Source: Brenneria izadpanahii (GTDB lineage: Bacteria > Pseudomonadota > Gammaproteobacteria > Enterobacterales > Enterobacteriaceae). From it: a DNA stretch of 64,000 nt. Location of the stretch: assembly GCF_017569925.1 (NCBI RefSeq), contig NZ_CP050854.1, positions 682,001-746,000 on the forward strand, written 5' to 3'. The notes below the pieces were generated by a model that worked only from the letters and a program-made list of their open reading frames with translations, made no database searches and was not told where the DNA came from. This document shows positions 1 to 9,716 of the stretch, one piece after another (positions within the stretch are counted from its first letter, which is position 1; each line of letters opens with the position of its first letter). Both the position numbers and the translations under genes were made by a program.

Positions 1-1
1 G

Positions 2-271
2 GAGATTCTGGGGAACATGCATAACCTGTTTGGCGACACCGCTACCGTCGATGTCTTCGTTTTTCAGGATGGCTCCGTCGAGATTGACGAGTCGGACGAA
101 GGGAACACGGTCGCCGATATGTTGGAGTATGTTCAGCTCGATCCCGAAGTATTGATGGCCCGTTTCCGCGATCAGGTAAAAGCGACCAACCTGGATACGG
201 ATCTTCAGACACAGTTCCTGGAAGAGTTTGAAACCGGTCTCTATGGGTATACCTATTTAGAGGACGAATAA
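2..271 (+). CDS. speA: Biosynthetic arginine decarboxylase, C-terminal end (partial)
   Basis: The reading frame is open from the left edge and ends at 271, giving the last 89 residues or so of a protein whose enterobacterial homologues have about 660. The stretch [14 protein letters not shown] and the end YGYTYLEDE are characteristic of SpeA. The enzyme is a PLP-dependent fold-III decarboxylase that turns L-arginine into agmatine, the first step of the agmatine route to putrescine. The catalytic domain lies outside the window. A strong terminator follows, and speB, which follows speA in E. coli, is not present on this side. Identification is secure; nothing can be said about the upstream part. 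Confidence 0.93.
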   Translation, partial: EILGNMHNLFGDTATVDVFVFQDGSVEIDESDEGNTVADMLEYVQLDPEVLMARFRDQVKATNLDTDLQTQFLEEFETGLYGYTYLEDE

Positions 272-303
272 CATCGTCCTATCTCCAAGGGTATATTGGC
301 TTA

Positions 304-331
304 AGGATGCGTCTGGCGCGCATCCTTTTTT
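304..331 (+). terminator. Rho-independent terminator of speA
   Basis: A 7-bp stem GGATGCG/CGCATCC (305-311 with 319-325) is followed directly by a run of six T. It lies 33 bases after the speA stop and separates it from the convergent LuxR-type gene. Confidence 0.85.
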
Positions 332-338
332 ATTTTAA

Positions 339-956
339 TTACGCCAGTGAGTCCAGCGCGTCGCTATCTTCCGTCGGCTCGGCCGAATAAGGCAATTCAT
401 CAATGGGGTTATCCCTAAAGAGAATCTTAGCGATGAGCAGCAGTGAATTTTTGTCCTGAACGCCATATTTATTCAATAATCTTGATTTGCTGTTCAATAC
501 GGACTTTTTATTCAGACCAATGATTTCCGAGATGATATCTACGCTGTAGCCCGCAATCCAATACTGAAAAATGGCGTACTCTGATTTGGATAGTCTGACT
601 GGCGTGAGGGCATTTTTGTTATGTGTAAGTATGAAATCCAGGAAACTATAAAGAACGTCTATTGGTGATGACTTGGAAATAAGAACCGTTTTGTCATCAA
701 TACACACAGGATCATGGCGAGGGGAATTATTGATGATAACGAATGCCAACGTCATATTATAAAAAAGCGTCCTGACGGATTCGTAATATTCCTCAAATCC
801 TTCACTGCTGCCGTCAATGATAAAGATACAGGTTGTCTTTCCCTGAGAAAGGGTAAACCTGGTAGAGGGTCTCACCGAGAACGCAGGAATGCTGGAAAGG
901 ATTTCTTGCAAGCCTACGGTTGTGAAACTGCATTTGCTGAAAATTCTGACATCCAT
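339..956 (-). CDS. LuxR/RcsA-like transcriptional regulator with degenerate receiver domain
   Basis: The C-terminal 60 residues carry a LuxR/FixJ-type helix-turn-helix (LSKSEYAIFQYWIAGYS, then IGLNKKSVLNSKSRLLNKYG), typical of DNA-binding regulators that bind as dimers. The N-terminal part has the size of a receiver domain but lacks the usual pair of acidic residues after the first strand (it reads MDVRIFSKCS). CIFIIDGSS could supply an aspartate at the phosphorylation position. This resembles RcsA-type or unphosphorylated pseudo-receivers. I chose the ATG at 956 because the protein then starts like such receivers and AAGAA precedes it; an in-frame ATG at 980 would add 8 residues and has no Shine-Dalgarno. 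The gene is visibly richer in A+T than its neighbours, which suggests acquisition. Targets are unknown. Confidence 0.7.
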   Translation of the reverse strand: MDVRIFSKCSFTTVGLQEILSSIPAFSVRPSTRFTLSQGKTTCIFIIDGSSEGFEEYYESVRTLFYNMTLAFVIINNSPRHDPVCIDDKTVLISKSSPIDVLYSFLDFILTHNKNALTPVRLSKSEYAIFQYWIAGYSVDIISEIIGLNKKSVLNSKSRLLNKYGVQDKNSLLLIAKILFRDNPIDELPYSAEPTEDSDALDSLA

Positions 957-1643
957 AATTCTTAACACATGAACGATCATTTAATGAGGAACATACAACC
1001 AACCAGGGGCTAACGCCGTGAATACCGCTCAACCGTTAATGTAATGTTAAAACAATGGTTTTTAAAATAATTATAAAATTGTTATTTTAAAAATAGAAAA
1101 AGCGCTTAATCTTTATGATGTTGTCAGACGAAACATCAAAGCCTTAGGTACGGTAGTATGCTTGATTTGTAAAGCTATTGCTATCTGTAAAATAGATGAA
1201 TCTAGCTTATTTATGGCGGAACGATAATAATTTTATTGGTGTTTTAATCTATTATTTAATTATTTTTAATTGTTATATCCTATCAATAAAGTCAATTCGA
1301 GTTCCATTTCACAGCTAAGCTTATCAGTATAATCCTCATTGTCGAGGCTTTGTTTCGAACCGCGAATTAGCAAGGCGAAGTTATTCGACAAATAAGTATG
1401 TCCTTGCCGCATGTTTTCCCGCAATTATTCAACTTTGCTAAAAAGGTAAGGTTGTCTTGCTAAATTAAATGGCGGGAATAATCCGTTCATCATTTGCCGG
1501 CGCGGCGTTTTCACATGGTGTTACGGTTTTGACGTTAAGGCGACGGCGGCAAGGCGTCATTGGTATGACGGCATCCGATCATGCCAGATGCCGGATAGTG
1601 GATGAGTGACTCGTCGTGTTTACGTTATGAACCTGCTAAGCCA
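957..1643. other. A+T-rich intergenic region between a LuxR-type gene and loiP
   Basis: No credible gene is visible here. The part next to the LuxR-type gene is strongly A+T-rich and contains a perfect 12-bp inverted repeat at 1059-1093, listed separately. Near the loiP end a small inverted repeat GGCATC/GATGCC (1570-1592) could be a processing or termination structure for loiP, but it has no T tract on the minus strand. Confidence 0.6.
1059..1093. repeat. Perfect 12-bp A/T-only inverted repeat upstream of the LuxR-type gene
   Basis: TTTTTAAAATAA at 1059-1070 is the exact reverse complement of TTATTTTAAAAA at 1082-1093, with 11 bases between. It lies about 100 bp upstream of the chosen start of the minus-strand regulator, where an operator or an H-NS-binding region would be expected. 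Function is inferred only from position. Confidence 0.5.
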
Positions 1644-2402
1644 TTACTTTTCAGCGGCAATGCGGTCACGGATATGTTTGGCCCGCTCTTCCGATGCGGG
1701 ATGGGAATCAAACATGCTGCTTTCACGCCCGGCATCCAGCTTGGCCAGTTTTTCAAAGCTGGTCGCCAGTCCTTCCCGTTTGAGGCCGCGTTTTTTCAGC
1801 AGATCGAACGAATAATCATCGGCCTGCTTCTCTTGTGACTGAGAGAACTGCGCATTAACCAGCTTTTCGCCCAGATCGGCGATTTGAGACTGCGATAACG
1901 ACGCAGCTACCCCGCCGGCGGAAGCGGCGGCCGAGCGTGCGGCCGTGGCGGCGTAAGCAACCTGCATGGCTTTCCGGGTGTGGCCTAGCGCAACGTGACC
2001 CATTTCGTGTCCCAGAACGCCTTCGACTTCATTATCCGTCATCATATCCATCAGGCCGCTGTACACGCGGATGCATCCATTTGCCATCGCCCAGGCATTC
2101 ACATCCTTTGTTAGGTAGACCTTATAGTTGGCCGGCGTGCCGTTAATATCGTGCCCTAACGCATCCGCAATTTTATTCAGGCGCTTTGTATACGCGCTAT
2201 TGGCGGGGGCGATCTGAGCCTCTTTATCCATCTGCTCGCAGGATTGGTTACTCAGCGTTTTCACCTGATCGTCGGTTAGCGTGGCGGCCTGAAATGCCTG
2301 GGCGCCGGACTGCAGTAATGCGCCGGAGTCGAGATTCTGGCAGCCGCTGAGTAAAGCGGTAATACTTAGAGCAAGCAAAGGCAAAGAAATTCGAGGTGTC
2401 AT
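1644..2402 (-). CDS. loiP: Metalloprotease LoiP (YggG), outer-membrane lipoprotein, M48 family
   Basis: The 252-residue protein has the same length as E. coli LoiP. A lipoprotein signal peptide ends in the lipobox LLSGC with Cys21 as the lipidated residue. The zinc motif HEMGH is at 132-136, and a downstream ligand helix reads QEKQADDY near 190-197, as in M48 (Ste24/HtpX-like) peptidases. In E. coli, LoiP sits in the outer membrane, is helped by BepA/YfgC, and cleaves between Phe-Phe pairs, with low-osmolarity induction. It is transcribed away from tktA, as in E. coli where loiP (yggG) neighbours tktA. The C-terminal stretch SSMFDSHPASEERAKHIR is typical of the family. Confidence 0.92.
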   Translation of the reverse strand: MTPRISLPLLALSITALLSGCQNLDSGALLQSGAQAFQAATLTDDQVKTLSNQSCEQMDKEAQIAPANSAYTKRLNKIADALGHDINGTPANYKVYLTKDVNAWAMANGCIRVYSGLMDMMTDNEVEGVLGHEMGHVALGHTRKAMQVAYAATAARSAAASAGGVAASLSQSQIADLGEKLVNAQFSQSQEKQADDYSFDLLKKRGLKREGLATSFEKLAKLDAGRESSMFDSHPASEERAKHIRDRIAAEK

Positions 2403-2744
2403 AACATCATCTCCCTACGATAGTGGTGTATAAAAAAAGAAATGCGGTGCAAACATAGCGGAAAATATTATCGGCCAATAGGTCATTATTCTGATTTATA
2501 TCCGATAGTTATTTCCCTATCAAGCATCAGCCGGCGGCATTGCGATCAATAACCGGTGCGGCCTAAAAATAGGGGCCGGTAAATCGGCGATGAGATCTAC
2601 TGTTTTTGCTCACGGTTCCATGTGCATTCGCCTTGATTTTAATGTACATTTGTAGTCATCTTTTCTGTGCCTTTCTTGGCTAACGTGTTGATTAATATAT
2701 CTATGTCTGATAAGACATCTGTTCAATCCGATCTGGAGTAAAGC
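2403..2744. promoter_or_regulatory. Divergent promoter region loiP/tktA
   Basis: This 342-bp gap separates two divergent genes and must hold both promoters. An inverted repeat ATGTCT/AGACAT (2703-2708 with 2713-2718) lies just before the tktA Shine-Dalgarno GGAG (2735-2738). I see no certain -35/-10 pair and no small gene. Confidence 0.4.
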
Positions 2745-4739
<1,995 letters not shown>

Positions 4740-5101
4740 GATGCGTCGTCGCATGATCGGTACGGGCGGCTGTTGATGCATGCCGGCTGTGCCGCCGTAT
4801 GGCCTGGCGCGGTGGTCAGGCCATATGTGCGTTTCTTCTTCTAAAAGAAACGCGTTGACGATCGCGCTGTTATTTAAAGATCGCGCTATTCGGCGGCGCG
4901 TTTTTGAAATGCTGCCCTCCAGACGGAATTCCCCCCCAAAAGCCAACCGTACTTAACTGACGGCATAAGTGCATTGCAAATTTTGCCGTCTAAAAAACGC
5001 CCAGCCTCACAAAACCGAAAGATAAAAAACCAACCTCATTGCTAAAAAATAGTTGTCAACTATATGTTAATTTTGTTCTAAAAATGTAATCAGAGGTTGG
5101 T
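4740..5101. other. Intergenic region tktA to ABC operon, with inverted repeats
   Basis: No gene is seen. Downstream of tktA there are two clear hairpins: one pairs 4798-4806 with 4818-4826 and the other GCGTTTCTT (4829-4837) with AAGAAACGC (4845-4853). Neither is followed by a proper T tract, so termination of tktA here is plausible but unproven. The last 60 bases hold the palindrome and promoter of the ABC operon, listed separately. Confidence 0.5.
5049..5081 (+). promoter_or_regulatory. Candidate promoter with palindromic operator for the ABC importer
   Basis: ATAGTTG-T-CAACTAT (5049-5063) is a perfect 7+1+7 palindrome. It overlaps a -35-like TTGTCA (5053-5058), which is followed after 17 bases by a weak -10-like TTCTAA (5076-5081). 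The ATG of the binding protein follows at 5102 with AGAGG in front. A repressor acting on the importer is the simplest reading. The site does not resemble a Fur box. Confidence 0.45.
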
Positions 5102-6190
5102 ATGTTGATAAAAATCGACACGGTGATCATTGCGATCGCCATACTGGGTTCGGTCCCCGCCTACGCTGAATTTCCGGCAGGATATCCGTCTGACTATCAG
5201 GCCATCGTTGACGGCGCCGGGAAAGAGGGCAAGGTTGTCGTGTACTCAACTACCGACACCAAAGCGGCCGGTCCGTTGATTCAGGGATTTGAAGCTCTGT
5301 ATCCGGGCGTTAAGGTCGAATACAACGATATGAACAGCACGGAATTGTATAACCGTTTTATCAGTGAACAGGCGTCGGGTGGCGCCAGCGGCGATGTGCT
5401 GTGGAGCTCGTCGATGGATACCGCACTGAAACTGGCGGCCGACTATGCGCTGGAATACGCTTCTCCAGAGCAGGCCCAGTTGCCTAAATGGGCCGTTTGG
5501 AAAGAGAAAGCCTACGGCACCACCTACGAGCCGGTGGCGTTTATCTATAACAAACGCCTGATCCCGCAGGGAGACGTACCCGGTTCGCACGCTGACCTGG
5601 CAAAACTCATCGCCAGCCAGACAGACAAATTCAACAGAAAGGTCACCACCTACGATATTGAAAAGTCAGGGCTGGGGTTTATGTTGTCGGTACAGGACGC
5701 CAAGGAGGATCCGAATTATTTCACTACGCTGGCTGATGTCGCCAAGGGCGGTTTGTCGGTACAGTCTTCCACCGGCACCATGATGGAAAGGGTGTCATCA
5801 GGAGAAAATCTGATTGGTTTCAACATACTGGGCTCCTATGCCGAAGCGCGGGCCAAAACGGATCCTTCGCTGGGCATCGTGTATCCGAAGGATTACACCC
5901 TGGTGCTGTCGCGCGTCTCCTTTATCAGCAGTGAAGCGCCCCATCCCAACGCGGCGAAACTGTGGTTTAACTATGTGCTGTCCGAAAAAGGGCAGAGCAT
6001 TCTTGCCAATCAGGCTGATATTCCTTCCATCCGTAACGATATCGAAGGCAAGAATGATATTGAAGGCATGACGCAAATGTTGGGCGATGCGTTAAAGCCA
6101 ATCCCGGTCGATGAAAGCCTGCTTGAGTACCTACAACCGGTGAAACGCCTGGATTACATCAAACAGTGGCGTACAGCGGCGGCAAAATAA
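5102..6190 (+). CDS. ABC transporter periplasmic substrate-binding protein (ferric/anion class)
   Basis: The 362-residue protein starts with a signal peptide ending at about residue 22 (ILGSVPAYA). It then reads VVVYSTTDTKAAGPLIQGFE, as in the AfuA/FbpA/SBP_bac_6 class that binds ferric iron, sugar phosphates or phosphonates in the periplasm. The adjacent tyrosine pair that ligates iron in classical FbpA proteins is not evident in the C-terminal half, so iron is not assured as the ligand. The gene leads a three-gene operon with a fused double-domain permease and an ATPase. AGAGG lies just upstream of the ATG. The importer class is clear; the substrate is unknown. Confidence 0.8.
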   Translation: MLIKIDTVIIAIAILGSVPAYAEFPAGYPSDYQAIVDGAGKEGKVVVYSTTDTKAAGPLIQGFEALYPGVKVEYNDMNSTELYNRFISEQASGGASGDVLWSSSMDTALKLAADYALEYASPEQAQLPKWAVWKEKAYGTTYEPVAFIYNKRLIPQGDVPGSHADLAKLIASQTDKFNRKVTTYDIEKSGLGFMLSVQDAKEDPNYFTTLADVAKGGLSVQSSTGTMMERVSSGENLIGFNILGSYAEARAKTDPSLGIVYPKDYTLVLSRVSFISSEAPHPNAAKLWFNYVLSEKGQSILANQADIPSIRNDIEGKNDIEGMTQMLGDALKPIPVDESLLEYLQPVKRLDYIKQWRTAAAK

Positions 6191-6271
6191 GCATCGGGCC
6201 GGGCGGCGCCTGCATGGCTATGCCGGCGCACATCCCTGGGTAATCGCGATTCATCACCATTAGGGCTTTCT

Positions 6272-8040
6272 ATGAAAGCATGGCGCAGAAAGTGGCAGAG
6301 CCTGCCGCGCGGCGTAGTGGTATTGATAACCGCACTGGTTATCTACATACCGCTGTCGTTTATCATCATTCAAAGTTTTCTTTCCGCCCCGTTTTTCTCC
6401 CCTTCCAAGGTGTTCAGCCTGGAGGCGTTTCAGTTTATTTTTACCGATCCGGATTTTTATAAGGCGTTGAAAAGCGGTTTTATTTTGGCCTTCGGGTTGA
6501 TCGTCATCGCCATACCGCTGGGGGAATTCTGGCTTTTCTGATGGTCAGGACCGATTTACCCGGCCGCAGATTGATTGAGCCGCTGATTCTGGTGCCTATT
6601 TTTGTTTCACCGATGGTGCTGGGTTTCGGTTACGTGGTGGCGGCCGGGCCGGTGGGGTTCTTTTCCTTATGGGCGGAGGCGCTGTTGGGTTTTGTTCCGT
6701 GGAATATCTACTCGATGGCGAGCATTGTGGCGATCGCCGGACTGACCCATGTTCCCCATGCTTATCTTTATATTTCATCAGCGTTGCGCAGCGTGGGTTC
6801 CGATGTGGAAGAAGCGGCGCGCACGGCGGGCGCCTCGCCGCTGCAGGTGATGACCGCCGTCAGCCTGCCGATGGTTCGCCCGTCGATTTTGTACGCCTGC
6901 GTGTTGCTGTTTTTTCTCGGGCTGGAGGTCTTCGGCCTGATGCTGGTGCTGGGCGATCCCGAAGGCAATTTGGTGCTGGCGACCTACCTTTATCAACTCA
7001 CCAATAAGCTGGGCACCCCGTCCTATCATTTGATGGCGGCGGTGGCGGTAGTTCTTATCTGCATCACCATCCCGCTGGTTATGCTGCAGCGCCGTCTGAT
7101 GCGCACCGCCAACCGTTTCGTCACCGTGAAGGGCAAAGCTGCGCAGGCTCATGCGTTGCCGTTGGGAAAATGGCGTTGGGTTGCCGGCTCCGTTGTGGTG
7201 CTCTGGTTGACGGTGACGATAGGCGTGCCGCTGCTGGGGGTGATGCTGCGCGCTTTTATTTCCAATTGGGGCGTTGGCGTCTCTCTCTGGGATGAGCTAT
7301 CGCTCAACACCTTCCGTACGATTTGGCAGCAGCCCAATCTGTTGCGGGCCATCGTCAACTCAATGGCGATAGGGGTGATCGGCGGGGCGTTGGCCGTGGT
7401 CTGCTATCTGTTTATCGGTATAGCCATGCACCGCAAACCCGATGGCGTGACCCGTTTTCTCGACTACAGCGTTCTTGTTCCGCGCGCCGTGCCGGGGCTG
7501 TTGGCGGGGCTGGCGTTCCTGTGGGTGTTTCTGTTTTTACCCATGTGGCTGGATAAATCGCTGAAAGAGGGCTGGCTGTCGGCGCTGCCGATGGCGGAGT
7601 GGCTACGGGCGAACTGGATCGTCTGGCTGCGCTCATTACGCAGCACCATTTTCAGCGTCTGGTTGGCCTATACCGTGGTATGGATGGCATATGGCCTGCG
7701 GTTGATCTCCTCAACGCTGCTGCAGGTCGGTCCTGAGTTGGAAGAAGCGGCGCGCAGCACCGGCGCAAGCCGCGGTCAGATCACTCGTCACATCACCGTT
7801 CCGCTGTCGCGTTACGGCCTGATCGGTTCGTGGCTGCTGATGTTCCTGATCTTCGAGCGTGAATATTCCACCGGGGTTTATTTGCTTTCTCCGGGGACCG
7901 AAACCATCGGTTCCATGCTGGTTTCCCTGTGGGCGGCCGGCGCGATTGATATCGTCGCCGCGCTCTCCTTTATCAACATTATGTTGGTCGTGCTGGGGTT
8001 GGGCATAGCCCTGCGTTTTGGAGTGAATTTACATGATTGA
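6272..8040 (+). pseudogene. ABC transporter permease (two fused MetI-like domains), frameshifted as read
   Basis: As read, an 89-residue frame (6272-6541) ends at a TGA that overlaps the ATG of a 499-residue frame (6541-8040). The two belong to one protein: adding one G to the run 6520-6524 gives IAIPLGGILAFLMV and a continuous product of about 589 residues, the usual length of fused FbpB/AfuB-type permeases. Both halves carry the EAA loop that contacts the ATPase (EEAARTAGAS and EEAARSTGAS), and many hydrophobic segments are present. AGGG lies ahead of the first ATG. The end overlaps the ATPase start by 8 bases. A sequencing error is likeliest; coupled translation of two pieces through the TGATG overlap is less likely. 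Confidence 0.8.
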
Positions 8041-9109
8041 GCTTTCAGTAGAGAACCTGCATTTGACCTATGGCGATAACCCGGTGCTAAAAGGGGTGTC
8101 CATGCAGTTGACGCGGGGAGAGGTGGTTTCGCTGCTGGGGCCGTCGGGCAGCGGTAAAACCACCTTACTGCGCGCCGTGGCCGGTTTGGAAAAACCCGCT
8201 CAGGGCCGCATTATCATCGGCCGCAATACGGTTTACGATGGCGGCGAGCGCAGTGAAATTCCCGCCGAAGAGCGCAACCTGGGGCTGGTGTTCCAGTCTT
8301 ACGCCCTGTGGCCGCATAAAACCGTGTTTGAGAACGTCGCCTATCCGCTGAAGTTGCGCAAGATAGCCGCGGCGGAAATCACCCGGCGCGTGCAAGGGGT
8401 GCTTGAGCAGCTTGGGTTAGGTCATTTGAGCAAACGCCACCCGCACCAGCTTTCCGGCGGCCAGCAGCAGCGCGTGGCGATCGGCCGTGCGCTGGTCTAT
8501 AACCCGCCGGTGATCCTGCTGGATGAACCGTTGTCGAATCTCGACGCGAAGCTGCGTGAAGAGGCGCGGGTATTCCTGCGCGAACTGATCATTAAACTGG
8601 GTTTGTCGGCGCTGCTGGTCACTCACGATCAGAATGAGGCGATGGCGATCTCCGATCGTATCCTGCTGCTCAATAATGGAAAAATTGAACAGCAGGGCAC
8701 GCCGCAGGACATGTATGGTTCGCCGACGACCCTATTTACCGCCGAATTTATGGGGAGCAACAATCGTCTGTATGGCAAGATTCGCGAAATGCGCGACGGC
8801 AAGGCGATGATCGAAGGCAAGGATTGGGCGCTGTGGGGGCTGGCGGGAGAGGGCGTACAAACCGGCCAGCAGGCGACGGCGGTGATTCGCGTTGAGCGCG
8901 TCTGCCTGGACGACGCGCCTGGGGAGAATCAGCTTGAATTGCCGTTGCTGACCAGTATGTATCTTGGCGATCGCTGGGAGTATTTATTCCGCACGGTAGC
9001 CGAAGATTTTGTGGTGCGGGCCTACGGCGCCGAGGTGCGGCAATCCGCGTTGTACCGGCTCTCCCTGCCGGCGGAACACCTGTGGATTTTCCCCTCGGCC
9101 CAGCCATAA
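8033..9109 (+). CDS. ABC transporter ATP-binding protein of the ferric/anion importer
   Basis: The 358-residue protein has the Walker A motif GPSGSGKT at 36-43, a Q-loop in LVFQSYALWPHKT, the signature LSGGQQQR near 139, Walker B VILLDEP near 160 and the switch His in LLVTHDQNEAMAISD. The C-terminal part is of the TOBE type, as in the MalK/FbpC/PotA subfamily. It would power import through the permease encoded just upstream, whose stop codon it overlaps. The order binding protein, permease, ATPase is that of fbpABC/afuABC-type operons. The substrate cannot be deduced from the ATPase. Confidence 0.88.
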   Translation: MIELSVENLHLTYGDNPVLKGVSMQLTRGEVVSLLGPSGSGKTTLLRAVAGLEKPAQGRIIIGRNTVYDGGERSEIPAEERNLGLVFQSYALWPHKTVFENVAYPLKLRKIAAAEITRRVQGVLEQLGLGHLSKRHPHQLSGGQQQRVAIGRALVYNPPVILLDEPLSNLDAKLREEARVFLRELIIKLGLSALLVTHDQNEAMAISDRILLLNNGKIEQQGTPQDMYGSPTTLFTAEFMGSNNRLYGKIREMRDGKAMIEGKDWALWGLAGEGVQTGQQATAVIRVERVCLDDAPGENQLELPLLTSMYLGDRWEYLFRTVAEDFVVRAYGAEVRQSALYRLSLPAEHLWIFPSAQP

Positions 9110-9116
9110 AAAGGGC

Positions 9117-9172
9117 GCTATTGTTTGAACGGTTCGCTTTCACGGCGGATAACGTGGAAGGTATTGTCAACG
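9117..9172 (+). pseudogene. Remnant of a transketolase gene 3' end
   Basis: Eight bases after the ATPase stop, one frame reads ALLFERFAFTADNVEGIVNV. The intact TktA in this window ends [17 protein letters not shown], so nine of thirteen residues in the core agree, and the DNA (for example TTCACGG and GATAACGTGG) agrees as well. There is no start and no proper end. It looks like the left-over tail of a tkt copy, probably from the event that placed the ABC operon between tktA and epd. The match is short, so confidence is moderate. Confidence 0.45.
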
Positions 9173-9300
9173 TCAGTGCCGAACCGGTATGGTTTTCCGT
9201 TAGCGCGTGGTCAGATTTCGGAGAAACAGCGGGAGGCGCAGTAATGCCTCTCCCCTGAGTCCGTCCGCGCAACTCGATCTCACTACAATGAGGGGAGGAT

Positions 9301-9324
9301 AAAAAACGTTTCCGGCGTTTTTTT
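9301..9324 (+). terminator. Probable terminator of the ABC operon region
   Basis: AAAAAACG (9301-9308) pairs with CGTTTTTT (9316-9323), with a run of seven T closing the structure. It is an A-stem/T-tract terminator about 190 bp beyond the ATPase gene. Confidence 0.5.
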
Positions 9325-9366
9325 ATGACGTGCGTCACTCTTCTGGATAGTGTCGAGTGAGAATAT

Positions 9367-9394
9367 TTCTTTTGCAGCTTAATTCGTTTATGCT
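9367..9394 (+). promoter_or_regulatory. Candidate promoter upstream of the epd leader
   Basis: A -10-like TATGCT (about 9389-9394) stands 17 bases behind a weak -35-like TTTCTT in an A+T-rich patch. Transcription from here would give epd a leader of over 300 bases containing the folded region listed next. The -35 element is poor, so this is tentative. Confidence 0.3.
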
Positions 9395-9455
9395 AGCTGA
9401 AGCGTTTCAGTTGTGATGTAGGTAACATTTATTCAACGATTCAGCCGTACCCGCA

Positions 9456-9716
9456 GCTTCCCGTATGGAAGCCTGTCTGAGAAATCAGGGAGATCTCTAT
9501 TCCAAGGATTACCAGAGGAAGCAGAGGGTAACTGAACGAATCACCAGAAACTTAGTCAACTAAGTCACTGGGTGAAAATCTGTCGGGGGCGGGGTTAAAC
9601 TCGGTTTACCGCGTCCGACAGGAAAGAGATTCTTGGAATGCCAATGCCGCTGCCACTTCGAGTAAGAAGGATATATCCTATGAGGGTGGTATGATCATCA
9701 TTACACAGGGAATTGC
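9456..9716 (+). ncRNA. Candidate structured leader RNA upstream of epd
   Basis: Several helices nest consistently. An 11-bp stem pairs ATTCCAAGGAT (9499-9509) with ATTCTTGGAAT (9629-9639), with one G-U pair. It encloses three hairpins: TACC/GGTA (9510-9513 with 9527-9530); a long stem from 9541-9555 to 9560-9575 containing ACTTAG/CTAAGT; and CTGTCGG/CCGACAG (9580-9586 with 9615-9621) with a further inner helix. A hairpin GCTTCC/GGAAGC (9456-9461 with 9467-9472) precedes the set, and the palindrome GGATATATCC lies near the epd start. No open frame explains the region. It could be a regulatory leader or riboswitch-like RNA for epd-pgk-fbaA or a separate small RNA. I do not recognise the family. 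Confidence 0.45.

Noticed and set aside
1570..1596. REP/BIME element between the LuxR-type gene and loiP
   Set aside because: The inverted repeat is short and does not fit the REP consensus, and no second copy was noticed.
5040..5101. Fur box in front of the ABC operon
   Set aside because: No match to the GATAATGATAATCATTATC pattern; the palindrome present has a different sequence and size.
6539..6543. Programmed frameshift or two-subunit permease
   Set aside because: Three other genes show the same single-G loss, so a common homopolymer error explains this better.
9679..9693. Four-codon open frame (ATG to TGA) just before epd
   Set aside because: It is too short and has no repeated regulatory codons, so a leader peptide cannot be supported.
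9440..9716. Cobalamin, TPP, FMN or lysine riboswitch upstream of epd
   Set aside because: The conserved boxes of these classes are not present; only the general multi-helix shape is similar.
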